NCBI RefSeq assembly: GCF_009847015.1
Contig: NZ_WVEM01000001.1
Location: forward strand, 124,001-188,000
Reading direction: 5' to 3'
From: Sunxiuqinia indica
Lineage (GTDB): Bacteria; Bacteroidota; Bacteroidia; Bacteroidales; Prolixibacteraceae
Length of the DNA stretch: 64,000 nucleotides
The translations under genes were made by a program, and so were the position numbers. Every line of letters starts with the position of its first letter. Position 1 is the first letter of the stretch. This document shows positions 16,032-25,626 of this stretch, piece after piece. The notes under the pieces were generated by a model. That model saw nothing but the letters and a program-made list of their open reading frames with translations. It was not told where the DNA came from and searched no databases.

Positions 16032-17821
16032 GTATTAAATTATCCCCATTGAATGAAGCTCAGCTGAAAGCCTTGCAGAACCTGACACAAGGTATTCAAC
16101 CCGATCAGGTTACTTGGTTGAGTGGTTATTTTCAAGGATTAGCAGGAGCAGTCTCCGCCGGCGTAACGCCTCAGGCAGTGGCCGTTGACGCAGCAATCGA
16201 ATCAGTAGACAAATTACCTTTGACCATTTTGTATGGTACACATACCGGAAGAAGTGAAGCTTTGGCTAAAACGCTTTGCGAAAAAGCAGTGACCCAAAAT
16301 ATTGAATGTGTTACCAAACCCATGGACGACTATAAACCAAAGCAATTGAAAGACGAAAAAAATGTGCTGGTTATTGTTAGTACACATGGAGAGGGAGAAC
16401 CACCGGAAATGGCTGAAGATTTTTACGAGTTTGTTACCGGGAAAAGAGTTCCAAAGCTCGAGGGTTTAAATTATTCAGTTTTGGCTCTGGGTGATAAGAG
16501 TTATAAACTTTTTTGCCAAACCGGAGTTGATATTGACGAGGCCTTCAAAAAAGCAGGAGCAAACGAACTGGTTTCAATTGTAAAATGTGACGTAGACTAT
16601 GAGGAAGATGCCGCAAAATGGACTGATGATGTGTTGATCGAATTAGGTAAATTACAGCCAAAAGCTTCCTCGCAATCTCTTCAACCTGCGGAAACGAAAT
16701 CCGAAGAGAATGTCTATTCAAAGAAGAACCCATTTAAATCAACCGTACTTGATAAAGTTCGCATAACCGGACGTGATTCTGATAAAGAAGTGTACCACCT
16801 GGAATTGTCGCTTGAAGGTTCCGGTATAAAATATGAGCCGGGTGACGCTTTAGGCGTAATTGCACAAAATCCACCGCAATTGGTGAAAGACATCATCAAA
16901 TCGTTAGGCGTAATCAACAACGAAGTGGTGGAAACCCGAATCGGTAAATTACAGTTCAATGAGGCGTTGGAACATCATTACGAAATTACACTATTAACCC
17001 GGGATGTCATTGAAAAGTATGCTGAGAAAACCGGACTGAAAGAAGTTCAGGAGATTGTAGAGCATGAAGATAAGCTGGATCACTATTTATACGGACACGA
17101 TGTGCTGGATTTATTACATGAGTTTCCGGCAAAGCTGACCGCGACCGAATTTTTAGAAACTCTTCGGCCGCTTCCACCACGCTTGTATAGTATTTCATCA
17201 AGTCAGGAGTCGGTTGAAGATGAAGTGCACATTACCGTTTCGCGTGTGCGTTACGAAAACAAGGGCCGCCAGCGTTATGGTGCTTGCTCAACGTTTTTAG
17301 CCGATCGGTTAGAGGTAGATGAAACTGCCCTTATTTACATTGATAAAAATCCAAACTTCAGACTTGCTGAAAATGGAAATCCGATCATTATGGTTGGTGC
17401 AGGAACCGGTATTGCTCCTTATCGTGCGTTTTTGCAACAACGTGAGGCTGCCAACCAAAAAGGTAAAAGCTGGTTGTTCTTTGGTGAGCGGCGCTTTTCG
17501 TCCGACTTCTTATACCAGGTTGAATGGCAGAAGTACTTGAAGAAAGGTTATCTGGAGAAAATTGATTTGGCTTTTTCGCGCGATCAGGAAGAAAAAGTTT
17601 ACGTTCAGGACAGGCTGAAACAACAACAGGAGGAAGTGTTTAAATGGCTTGAAAACGGAGCGAGCTTTTACCTCTGTGGTGATATGAAATACATGGCTCG
17701 CGATGTTCAGGTTACCCTGTTAGACATTATTAAAACACAAGGTGGAATGACTGATAAAAAGGCTCGTGCCTATTTCAAAAAGCTGAAGAAAGAAAAACGC
17801 TTTATGGCTGATGTGTATTAG
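16028..17821 (+). CDS. cysJ: Sulfite reductase flavoprotein subunit
   Basis: The 597-residue diflavin reductase passes electrons from NADPH through FAD and FMN to CysI. The flavodoxin-like domain (about 70-200) shows LYGTHTGRSEALAKTL and STHGEGEPPEMAEDFYEF. The FAD domain shows RLYSISSSQES, and the NADPH domain GAGTGIAPYRAFLQQRE and FFGERRFSSDFLY. Length and domain order match CysJ. The first 55 residues resemble the CysJ N-terminal segment. Translation is coupled to the preceding gene through an ATGA overlap. Confidence 0.95.
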   Translation: MSIKLSPLNEAQLKALQNLTQGIQPDQVTWLSGYFQGLAGAVSAGVTPQAVAVDAAIESVDKLPLTILYGTHTGRSEALAKTLCEKAVTQNIECVTKPMDDYKPKQLKDEKNVLVIVSTHGEGEPPEMAEDFYEFVTGKRVPKLEGLNYSVLALGDKSYKLFCQTGVDIDEAFKKAGANELVSIVKCDVDYEEDAAKWTDDVLIELGKLQPKASSQSLQPAETKSEENVYSKKNPFKSTVLDKVRITGRDSDKEVYHLELSLEGSGIKYEPGDALGVIAQNPPQLVKDIIKSLGVINNEVVETRIGKLQFNEALEHHYEITLLTRDVIEKYAEKTGLKEVQEIVEHEDKLDHYLYGHDVLDLLHEFPAKLTATEFLETLRPLPPRLYSISSSQESVEDEVHITVSRVRYENKGRQRYGACSTFLADRLEVDETALIYIDKNPNFRLAENGNPIIMVGAGTGIAPYRAFLQQREAANQKGKSWLFFGERRFSSDFLYQVEWQKYLKKGYLEKIDLAFSRDQEEKVYVQDRLKQQQEEVFKWLENGASFYLCGDMKYMARDVQVTLLDIIKTQGGMTDKKARAYFKKLKKEKRFMADVY

Positions 17822-17830
17822 AATGACTGG

Positions 17831-17899
17831 ATTCAAGAAAACAGAATCAAGAACAAAGAGTCAAGAATTGAGAAGGAAGAATAAGGAACAAAGAATTTA
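17831..17899. repeat. Imperfect 14-bp tandem repeat between cysJ and cysI
   Basis: The 84-base gap between the two sulfite reductase genes is almost filled by about five degenerate 14-mers: ATTCAAGAAAACAG, AATCAAGAACAAAG, AGTCAAGAATTGAG and two more divergent copies. One strand is nearly pure purine. There is no coding sequence or terminator in it. Confidence 0.65.
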
Positions 17900-17905
17900 A
17901 AAGAT

Positions 17906-19603
17906 ATGAGCGAAGTAATAGATTGGAGCACATTAAGTGAGGTTGAAAAAATAAAATACAACAGCAACTACCTAAGGGGAACGCTGGAAGAAAGCCTGGC
18001 AGATCCGGTAACCGGAGCAATTGCTGATGATGATACACAGGTTTCAAAATTTCATGGTATTTACCAACAGCATGATCGGGATCTGGAGAAAGAGCGAAAG
18101 CGTCAAAAACTGGAACCGGCATATTCATTTTTGATTCGTGTTCGGCTTCCGGGAGGGGTTACCACGGGCAAACAATGGTTGCAAATGGACAAGTTGGCTG
18201 ACACGCATGCCAATGGAACGTTAAAGTTGACCACACGTCAGGCGTTTCAGTTGCACGGTGTTATTAAAACCAAGTTGAAGGCAACTATTCAGGGAATAAA
18301 CGAAGGCTTGTTGGACACCATTGCCGCTTGTGGCGATGTGAATAGAAATGTGATGTCGCACGCCAATCCGGGTGAGTCGGACCTGCATGCAACGGTTTAC
18401 AAATTAGCCGACGATATTTCGGCACATTTAACACCACGCACGAGAGCCTATCACGAAATTTGGCTCGACCAAAAAAAGGTAGCCGACAGTAAGAAGGAAG
18501 TTGAGCCGATTTACGGTGTTCGTTACCTGCCACGTAAGTTTAAAATTGGTGTGGCTATTCCGCCTTATAACGACATTGATATTTTTTCACAGGATCTGGG
18601 ATTTATTGCTATCGAAGAAAAAGGAAAACTAGTAGGTTATAACGTAACTGCCGGCGGTGGTTTTGGATCAACCTTTGGCATGCCGGAAGCCTATCCTCGC
18701 TTGGCTGATGTAATTGGTTTTTGTACTCCCGAACAAGCTGTTGATGTGGCTGAGAAAGTTGTTTTAGTACAAAAAGACAATGGTAATCGCGAAAATCGCA
18801 AGCAAGCTCGTTTAAAATATACAATTGATCGCCTGGGATTAGATTGGTTTAAAGCCGAAGTCAACAAGTACCTGGGTTACGATCTTCAACCGGCCAAACC
18901 TTTTACGTTCACCCGTAATGGCGACCGTTATGGATGGAAAAAAGGAACTGATGACAAATGGAGTCTGAACCTGTTTATCGAAGGCGGACGCGTAAAAGAC
19001 ACCGATTCGTTAAAATTGAAAACAGCTTTACGCGAAGTCGCTGAAAAAGTAGAAGATGCTCAGTTCATCTTAACCGGAAACCAAAACCTGGTAATTGGCA
19101 ACACCACCGAAAAAGATAAGGTCAGCCGTATTCTGAAAAAGTACGGTGTGTGGCCGGTTCAACTATCGGGACTGCGTCAGAACACAATTGCTTGTGTTGC
19201 GCTAAATACATGTGGTTTGGCTTTTGCCGAAGCAGAACGCTACTTACCAACAATGGTTGGCAAAATCGAATCTATTTTAGAAGAGCACGATCTTTTAAAA
19301 CAAGAGATTGTTATAAGAATGACAGGCTGCCCCAATGGTTGTGGACGCCCTTACCTGGCCGAGATTGGTTTTATCGGAAAATCGCTCGGGCATTACAACC
19401 TCTATTTGGGAGGGAATTTCAACGGAACAAGATTGAATACCCTTTACAAAGAAACTCTTTCGGAAGAAGAAATACTGAACGAACTGCGCCCCATTATTGC
19501 AGACTATGCTAAGAACAGGAATAAAGGAGAAGGTTTTGGCGATTTCGTTATCCGGAAAGAATACGTGAAAGAAACAAAAGAAGGAAGAGATTTTAGACAT
19601 TGA
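17906..19603 (+). CDS. cysI: Sulfite reductase hemoprotein subunit
   Basis: This 565-residue assimilatory sulfite reductase reduces sulfite to sulfide with six electrons from CysJ. The four Cys ligands of the coupled [4Fe-4S]-siroheme centre are visible as [11 protein letters not shown] (CX5C) and [11 protein letters not shown] (CX3C) near residues 430-478. The siroheme- and sulfite-binding basic residues are in [12 protein letters not shown] (about 111-122). Length and spacing are normal. No adenylyltransferase or PAPS reductase genes are present, so this operon covers only sulfite to sulfide plus cofactor synthesis. Confidence 0.95.
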   Translation: MSEVIDWSTLSEVEKIKYNSNYLRGTLEESLADPVTGAIADDDTQVSKFHGIYQQHDRDLEKERKRQKLEPAYSFLIRVRLPGGVTTGKQWLQMDKLADTHANGTLKLTTRQAFQLHGVIKTKLKATIQGINEGLLDTIAACGDVNRNVMSHANPGESDLHATVYKLADDISAHLTPRTRAYHEIWLDQKKVADSKKEVEPIYGVRYLPRKFKIGVAIPPYNDIDIFSQDLGFIAIEEKGKLVGYNVTAGGGFGSTFGMPEAYPRLADVIGFCTPEQAVDVAEKVVLVQKDNGNRENRKQARLKYTIDRLGLDWFKAEVNKYLGYDLQPAKPFTFTRNGDRYGWKKGTDDKWSLNLFIEGGRVKDTDSLKLKTALREVAEKVEDAQFILTGNQNLVIGNTTEKDKVSRILKKYGVWPVQLSGLRQNTIACVALNTCGLAFAEAERYLPTMVGKIESILEEHDLLKQEIVIRMTGCPNGCGRPYLAEIGFIGKSLGHYNLYLGGNFNGTRLNTLYKETLSEEEILNELRPIIADYAKNRNKGEGFGDFVIRKEYVKETKEGRDFRH

Positions 19604-19607
19604 AAAT

Positions 19608-20348
19608 ATGGAATTACCGGCAATATTTGTAGGAAAAAAATTATCAGTCTTAACTCGCAAATGGCTGATTAGCGAACAAATTCGTTTTATTGAGCAACCA
19701 CTGGTTCGAATTAATTACCGTAAACCCGACATTCGTTTTTTTGAACATTTGCGGGATGTCGATAAAAAATGGGTGGTAACCAGCTCGTACGCTGCGCATT
19801 GGCTTTCGCGTTTTGCTGATAAAATAGGAATGAAAAAGGATGATGTGGTGTATTGCCTTTCGGAAAAGCAGGAAGGCATTTTGTCCAGGTGTGGTGTAAA
19901 AGTATTGCGTCCTGTATCATCCAATGCTTATTCGTTGGCCGAACTGATTATTGCACAAAGCGATGGAACAAAAGTGATTTATCTGAGAGGGAACAAATCG
20001 CTTAATCAATTGCCTGAATTGCTTGATGGAGAGAATATTAATTGGCAGTCGGTTGAGGTTTATAAAAATACGTCCGTGGAAATTTTATTGAACGAAGTGT
20101 TTGACGGGTACTTGTTTTTTAACGAAAGCGATATTAAAAGCTATAAAGCATCGGGGAATTTTCCTGCACCTAAGGCACCGGTTTTAGCGAATGGAGACCG
20201 CACGGCACAGGCTGCCTGGGCCGAATTTCCTAACTTGGTACTGGAATCTTCGGAACAAGAAGAACTTTCGTTTGTGAAATATGCGATTAAGCGAATCACC
20301 GAAAAGTTGAACGAGCCGAAGCCCAAACACAATATTATCATAGAGTAA
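19608..20348 (+). CDS. hemD: Uroporphyrinogen-III synthase
   Basis: This 246-residue protein has the weakly conserved two-domain HemD pattern: VTSSYAAHWLSRF (about 62-74) for the first domain and the LFFNESDIKSYKAS / LANGDRTAQAAWA region (about 165-207) near the active site. It would cyclise hydroxymethylbilane to uroporphyrinogen III, the precursor of siroheme. HemD is hard to recognise by sequence, but four bases after cysI and in a siroheme operon the call is well supported. Confidence 0.78.
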   Translation: MELPAIFVGKKLSVLTRKWLISEQIRFIEQPLVRINYRKPDIRFFEHLRDVDKKWVVTSSYAAHWLSRFADKIGMKKDDVVYCLSEKQEGILSRCGVKVLRPVSSNAYSLAELIIAQSDGTKVIYLRGNKSLNQLPELLDGENINWQSVEVYKNTSVEILLNEVFDGYLFFNESDIKSYKASGNFPAPKAPVLANGDRTAQAAWAEFPNLVLESSEQEELSFVKYAIKRITEKLNEPKPKHNIIIE

Positions 20349-20358
20349 TACAATTAAG

Positions 20359-21189
20359 ATGAAACGAATTTCCATACTCGGATGTGGTTGGCTTGGGTTT
20401 CCCTTAGCCGAAAAACTTTTGGCGAAAGGTTTTCAGGTGAAAGGATCGGTAACGACCCGATCGAAACTGAAAAAAATGGCGTCTGCCGGAATTGAGCCTT
20501 ATCGACTGGTTTTAGATGCTGATAAGGTTCAATTAAAGAATCCTTCGTTTTTTGATACTGATCTGGTTATTGTTGCTATTCCTCCACGGCGGGTAGAATT
20601 TATTGAGACGATTTTTCCGGCTCAAATCAAACAGTTAGTGGGTTTTTTAGAGGAGTACAAAGTTCCACGAGTACTGTTTATTTCGTCTACTTCGGTTTAT
20701 AATGAATTGGATGGGAGAGTGGCTGAAGAGGACGTTTTACTGCCGGATAAGCCATCGGGTAAAGCCTTGGTTTTGTCCGAATATCTGTTAACCCAAAATC
20801 CGAACTTTGAAGCTACCGTTTTGCGTTTTGGCGGGCTGATTGGAGCCGACCGGAATCCGGCTCGATTTTTAAGCCGAAAGAAAAAGGCAATTAGCGGAAC
20901 CAAGCCTGTCAACCTGATTCATTTGGATGATTGCTTACAGATTATCATTAAAATTATTGATGATGAAGTTTGGGGCGAAACGTTCAATGCCTGTAGCCCG
21001 AATCACCCTACTCGACAGGAGTTTTACGAACGGGCGTCAGCTATTTCCGGAATTCCAGCTCCACCATTTAATAATGAAAAGTCGCCTTTTAAGTTGGTTG
21101 ATAGCAGTAAATTAATTCGGATGTTGAATTATCAATTCAAATTTCCCAGCCCTATGGATTATCTCGGAACGGTTAATCATGAATTTTAA
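20359..21189 (+). CDS. NAD(P)-dependent SDR-family epimerase-like protein (YeeZ type)
   Basis: This 276-residue protein has a Rossmann nucleotide-binding start (ISILGCGWLGFPLAEKLLAKG, with the GxGxxG loop) and an extended-SDR core (FISSTSVYNELDG with Ser/Thr, then LRFGGLIGADRNPARFL). The classic YxxxK pair is not clear, which is common for YeeZ-like proteins. The substrate is unknown. Its place between hemD and cobA suggests co-regulation with sulfur assimilation, but a direct role in siroheme synthesis is not indicated. Confidence 0.8.
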   Translation: MKRISILGCGWLGFPLAEKLLAKGFQVKGSVTTRSKLKKMASAGIEPYRLVLDADKVQLKNPSFFDTDLVIVAIPPRRVEFIETIFPAQIKQLVGFLEEYKVPRVLFISSTSVYNELDGRVAEEDVLLPDKPSGKALVLSEYLLTQNPNFEATVLRFGGLIGADRNPARFLSRKKKAISGTKPVNLIHLDDCLQIIIKIIDDEVWGETFNACSPNHPTRQEFYERASAISGIPAPPFNNEKSPFKLVDSSKLIRMLNYQFKFPSPMDYLGTVNHEF

Positions 21190-21249
21190 GATCAGCGTAT
21201 TAAAAATCAATTAGCGAATTGTTATAACCCAATCAGTACAACATAGTAG

Positions 21250-22047
21250 ATGCCAAGATCCACCGAACATATAAAGGGCTCCCAGCCCGTAAATAAACAC
21301 ACTCACCTTATTTCGATTGTTGGTGCCGGGCCGGGTGATCCTGAATTACTCACGGTGCGTGCTGTTCGCCGATTGGAGCAGGCAGACGTAATTTTGTATG
21401 ATGCGCTGCATGGCACCGAAATATTAGAGGCAGCCAATCCAAATGCCGAACGAATTTATGCCGGCAAACATTACCAGGATGGGCAGCATCAAACCGAGAG
21501 GCAGGATCATATTCACAGGCGGCTCAAACAATTTGCCAGCGAAGGTAAACGGGTGGTGCGGCTAAAGGCTGGCGATCCATTTATTTTTGGTCGTGGGGCC
21601 GAGGAGCTGGCTTTTTGTTTGCAGGAGAATCTGAATGTTGAAGTAGTTCCGGGAATTACAGCCGGACTGGCTGCCGCCACTTGTTTCCATATTCCGGTAA
21701 CCTTGCGCAATGCGAATAGCATGGCCATGTTTTATACCGGACACAAACGGAGAGGTGGTTTTGATAATATTGACGAGGTGGCTTCGGTGATTAAAGCAAA
21801 TGCTCCTGTTATGGTTTATATGGGACTGAAAAACCTCACTCTTCTTTCTAAAGAATTACTAACTCGGGGCGTCGCGGCTGAAACTCCAATGCAAATTGTA
21901 AGTCGGGTTGGTCATCCCGATCAGCAACTGTTTACATCGTCACTGGGCGAGATTGAAACCCACCTAACGACTGTCGATCCACCCATGCCGTCTGTTATTA
22001 TTATCGGTACGCAAGCTCATCAGGTGAGTTCGCGTACTCGGGTTTGA
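21250..22047 (+). CDS. cobA: Uroporphyrinogen-III C-methyltransferase
   Basis: This 265-residue SAM-dependent enzyme methylates uroporphyrinogen III at C2 and C7 to give precorrin-2, the substrate of the Met8-type enzyme encoded earlier in the operon. Diagnostic motifs are IVGAGPGDPELLTVRAVRRLEQADVILYDAL (about 19-49), VRLKAGDPFIFGRGAEE and VVPGITAGLAAATCFHIPVTLR. It consumes SAM, so its link to Met supply fits the Met-rich leader peptide of the operon. It is the last gene of the siroheme group. Confidence 0.93.
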   Translation: MPRSTEHIKGSQPVNKHTHLISIVGAGPGDPELLTVRAVRRLEQADVILYDALHGTEILEAANPNAERIYAGKHYQDGQHQTERQDHIHRRLKQFASEGKRVVRLKAGDPFIFGRGAEELAFCLQENLNVEVVPGITAGLAAATCFHIPVTLRNANSMAMFYTGHKRRGGFDNIDEVASVIKANAPVMVYMGLKNLTLLSKELLTRGVAAETPMQIVSRVGHPDQQLFTSSLGEIETHLTTVDPPMPSVIIIGTQAHQVSSRTRV

Positions 22048-22132
22048 CTTTTTTTTGAGACTCCTTCGTCCTTTTTTTGAACTGTTCAATGGTCCAGTCT
22101 GTTTAACTGCATGAAAATAAAATAGTCAAAAT

Positions 22133-24904
22133 ATGGAGTCTGTTTTCGAACAAGTAAAACAAGCACTTGGAAAACCTTACAAAGATCTTAATTTTTTGCT
22201 GCAAAGCTTTGCCGAGGTTCTTACGGAAAGTGGAGCGCAGAAAATAGTTCCTCATATCCCCTGGATCAATTCAAATCAAAAGCCACCGAAAGATGTATTG
22301 CTGAGTAATGATTATATTCATATGTTGTCAATGTGTTTTCAGTTACTGAATCTCGTTGAGGTGAATGGAGCAGTGCAAAGTCGTCGGGCAAAAGAAGAAG
22401 AAGACATGAGCAAGGTAAATGGCTTGTGGGCTACTAATTTCAAGATGCTTAAGGAAAAAGGAATCGACGAAAAGCAGATTTTAGCCGTACTTCCCACTAT
22501 CATGATTGAGCCTGTGTTAACAGCGCATCCCACCGAAGCAAAACGTTCGGTTGTTTTACAGGAATACCGGAAGCTATACTTGCTTTTGGTGAAGCGCGAA
22601 AATCAGATGTACACTCGCATTGAACAGGGAGATATTCGCGATGAAATTAAGCAGATATTGCATCGGTTGTGGAATATTGGCGAGATTTATATTGAAAAAC
22701 CGCACATTGAATCAGAGCTGGACAACATCTTACACTATCTGACGAATGTACTGCCCGAGGTTGTTGTACTGTTGGATAAACGTCTGAGACAAGCCTGGAA
22801 GGAATCAGAATTCGATGAGCGTTTGTTAAATGATATTGAAGATTTTCCGGGGTTATCATTTGGTAACTGGGTTGGCGGAGACCGCGACGGACATCCACTG
22901 GTTAGCGCCGAAACAACAAAGATGACGCTTAATAAACTGCGCTCTCATGCTTTTATCATTGTTCGTCAGGAATTGCTTCTTTTAGCTCAAAAACTGAGCA
23001 TCTATATCGATAGTAAGGAGGTTTCTGCATCGTTTGTCGATCGGGTACAACAGATGGCGAAAGAGTTGGGACGCTCGGGTGAGTTGGTTTTGGAAGAGCA
23101 TAGAAGTGAAATATTTAAAGCCTATGTGTTACTTTTATTGAACAAAATACCAATCAACCAAAGTCAGGAATACACACTAGAACTTGAAAATAGACCAACG
23201 AGCTACCAAAATTCTGATCAGTTAATACAAGATTTGGATGTCTTGTTTTTTGAGCTACAAAATCGTGGATTACTTGAAATTGCTCAGGTTGATGTTGGGC
23301 GATGTAAGCGACTATTAATGGTTTTTGGTTTTCATTTGGCCCAATTGGATATCCGGCAGAATAGCGAATATCACGAGAAGGCATTGTCACAACTTGTTCT
23401 ATCCTCGTTGGGGCCGGATGAAGGTAGCCAGCTAACTGCTTCGCAGGTTGCTAAACGCTCTTTTCTGGATGCCGAATTAAAGGTTAATCGTCCGTTTTTG
23501 GTCGATCATTCTGAGGCTGGCGAAGAAGCTCGAAATGTGATTGAAAGCATGCAGGTGGTGAGCAACCACATTGACAAATACAGCACCCGCTCATTGGGCA
23601 AACTTATTATAAGTATGACTCGCAATGCTGAGGATTTGTTAACTGTTTACCTGTTTATGCGAGAAGCTGGAATGACCCTGAAATATGGTGATTTATTGGC
23701 AGCCAAATTGCCTGTTGTGCCTTTATTCGAAACCATTGAAGATTTATTAGCCAGTCCCGAAATTCTGGATGACTATCTCAGCCATCCGGTGGTCGTTAAC
23801 AGTTTGAAATATCAACAGAAGCGGGATCAGGCGGATAATCTCTATCAGGATGTGATGATTGGTTACAGCGATAGCAATAAGGATGGTGGAATACTGGCAA
23901 GCTCCTGGTTTTTACATGAAGCGCAGCAACGACTTTCCGAAATTGGGAAAAAGCATGGTGTTCTCATTCGCTTTTTTCATGGAACAGGAGGAAGTATCAG
24001 CCGTGGAGCGGGCCCGTCGCATTGGTTTGTGAAAACATTGCCACATGGGGCAATTAACGGAAAACTGCGGATTACTGAGCAGGGGGAAACCATCGAGCGT
24101 AAATATGCCAATAAAATGAATGCTGCATATAATTTGGAGTTGATGTTGGCAAGTGTTACTGCTCAAACCATATTGCATGCGAATCAGTCCAAAGAAAATG
24201 AGGAAGTTGCAGGATTGTTTCATCAGCTGGGAATTCGAGGTCGGGAGTTTTATAGCGATTTAATTAGTGACCCCGATTTTATACATTTTTTTGCTGAAGC
24301 GACACCAATTGATGTGATCGAATCCAGCAAGATTGGCTCACGCCCGGCGCGGCGAACCGGAAAGCGGACAATGGATGATCTTCGTGCTATTCCCTGGGTT
24401 TTTAGTTGGGCGCAATCTCGGTTCAATATTACCAGTTGGTATGGTGTAGGTTCAACGTTAAATGAGCTTAAAACCCAAAAGACGGATGAGTATGAGAAGT
24501 TGCTGAAACTGGTCAAGTATGATCCATTTGTACGATATGTGATAACAAATCTCGATTCGAGTATTGCAGCAACTGACGAACAAATTATGAATAAGTATGC
24601 TGCTTTAGTTGAAGATGAAGCGATTCGGGAGCGGATGATGACCAAGATTCGCAAAGAGTTCGATTTAACAAAGGCCATGTTGGCCGATATGCTTCAAAAA
24701 CCATTTAAGGAAAGACGTAAAAATCATTATTATTCGACAATTTTGCGTGCCGAGGCGATGAATAATTTGCATGACGCTCAAATTGATTTATTGAAAAAAT
24801 GGCGGAGTAGCAGAAAAGAACAAACCAAAGATGAGTCTGAACATTTATTTGTATTGCTTCAGTGTGTGAATGCCATTGCAAACGCTTTAGGAACAACCGG
24901 ATAA
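22133..24904 (+). CDS. ppc: Phosphoenolpyruvate carboxylase
   Basis: This 923-residue enzyme carboxylates PEP with bicarbonate to oxaloacetate, the anaplerotic step. The catalytic motifs are VLTAHPTEAKRS (about 126-137), GYSDSNKDGGIL (about 578-589) and FHGTGGSISRGAGPSHW (about 614-630). In most PEPCs the last motif reads FHGRGGxxGRGG, so the first Arg is Thr here. The C-terminus ends in GTTG, close to the near-invariant NTG tail. The downstream carbonic anhydrase-like gene, 11 bases away, would supply bicarbonate. Confidence 0.95.
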   Translation: MESVFEQVKQALGKPYKDLNFLLQSFAEVLTESGAQKIVPHIPWINSNQKPPKDVLLSNDYIHMLSMCFQLLNLVEVNGAVQSRRAKEEEDMSKVNGLWATNFKMLKEKGIDEKQILAVLPTIMIEPVLTAHPTEAKRSVVLQEYRKLYLLLVKRENQMYTRIEQGDIRDEIKQILHRLWNIGEIYIEKPHIESELDNILHYLTNVLPEVVVLLDKRLRQAWKESEFDERLLNDIEDFPGLSFGNWVGGDRDGHPLVSAETTKMTLNKLRSHAFIIVRQELLLLAQKLSIYIDSKEVSASFVDRVQQMAKELGRSGELVLEEHRSEIFKAYVLLLLNKIPINQSQEYTLELENRPTSYQNSDQLIQDLDVLFFELQNRGLLEIAQVDVGRCKRLLMVFGFHLAQLDIRQNSEYHEKALSQLVLSSLGPDEGSQLTASQVAKRSFLDAELKVNRPFLVDHSEAGEEARNVIESMQVVSNHIDKYSTRSLGKLIISMTRNAEDLLTVYLFMREAGMTLKYGDLLAAKLPVVPLFETIEDLLASPEILDDYLSHPVVVNSLKYQQKRDQADNLYQDVMIGYSDSNKDGGILASSWFLHEAQQRLSEIGKKHGVLIRFFHGTGGSISRGAGPSHWFVKTLPHGAINGKLRITEQGETIERKYANKMNAAYNLELMLASVTAQTILHANQSKENEEVAGLFHQLGIRGREFYSDLISDPDFIHFFAEATPIDVIESSKIGSRPARRTGKRTMDDLRAIPWVFSWAQSRFNITSWYGVGSTLNELKTQKTDEYEKLLKLVKYDPFVRYVITNLDSSIAATDEQIMNKYAALVEDEAIRERMMTKIRKEFDLTKAMLADMLQKPFKERRKNHYYSTILRAEAMNNLHDAQIDLLKKWRSSRKEQTKDESEHLFVLLQCVNAIANALGTTG

Positions 24905-24915
24905 AAAAAATAATT

Positions 24916-25608
24916 ATGAGTATAGTTGAAGAAAGGATCAGAGCACTTTTTCCTGAGGCCGCACCTTACCATCAGGTGTTGGACGAATACTACCAGCGAA
25001 TGATTCATGAGTTCGGATTGGAAATCGAAAACACCATTGCCGCAGTGTCGTTGTGCCCTGATGAATTGAATAACGTAGTCATTGAAAAAGTACGCAGCTA
25101 TTTTAATAATGTGTTTTTGATTGGTGGATTGGCCGGATATCCGTTTACCGGAATTACCGGCTTCAATGCTTTTGGAGATCATATCCCCGATGATGGAACT
25201 GCTTTTGTTTTTTTCGGACCGCACTTAGCTATCGATGAAAAGAGCCTTGGATTTGTTCATCGGCACGGGCAAAAGCGCGATACCCTGTCGTGTGGAGCTG
25301 CTTTCGGAGCATACCGAAGTTTGTTGCAGCACAATGGCATGCCAGATCAAATTGACCCCAATGATTTTCAGCAGGGACGAATACAGCAAATGTTGGCTCC
25401 CAAACTTGATGTTATTCCCAAAGAACAGCCAGAACCTAAAGTGATGGATATTCTGTTTGATGAGAGCCATGATTTTATTGTGACCCAGTCGAAGAGGATT
25501 AAAGAGCTTTTTAAAGCTGATAAAGTTATTTTAATGGGGGCGTTCGTAATTAATACACCGCTGGATATGTCTGATTATTTGTGGGTGAAGTATTTCGAAA
25601 AACTATAA
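24916..25608 (+). CDS. LCIB-family (theta-type) carbonic anhydrase
   Basis: This 230-residue protein matches the family of the Chlamydomonas low-CO2-inducible protein LCIB. The zinc-ligand set is visible: C47 (AVSLCPDEL), H103 (FFGPHLAID) and C126 (LSCGAAFGAY), with R116 and D49 nearby. GGLAGYPFTGITGFNAFGDH (about 70-89) is the conserved glycine-rich segment. I start it at the ATG at 24916 rather than upstream inside ppc, because the family homology begins there. It follows ppc by 11 bases, so the pair probably makes bicarbonate and uses it at once. Activity is inferred from the motif set. Confidence 0.78.
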   Translation: MSIVEERIRALFPEAAPYHQVLDEYYQRMIHEFGLEIENTIAAVSLCPDELNNVVIEKVRSYFNNVFLIGGLAGYPFTGITGFNAFGDHIPDDGTAFVFFGPHLAIDEKSLGFVHRHGQKRDTLSCGAAFGAYRSLLQHNGMPDQIDPNDFQQGRIQQMLAPKLDVIPKEQPEPKVMDILFDESHDFIVTQSKRIKELFKADKVILMGAFVINTPLDMSDYLWVKYFEKL

Positions 25609-25626
25609 GTAAGATCATAGCAAGTA

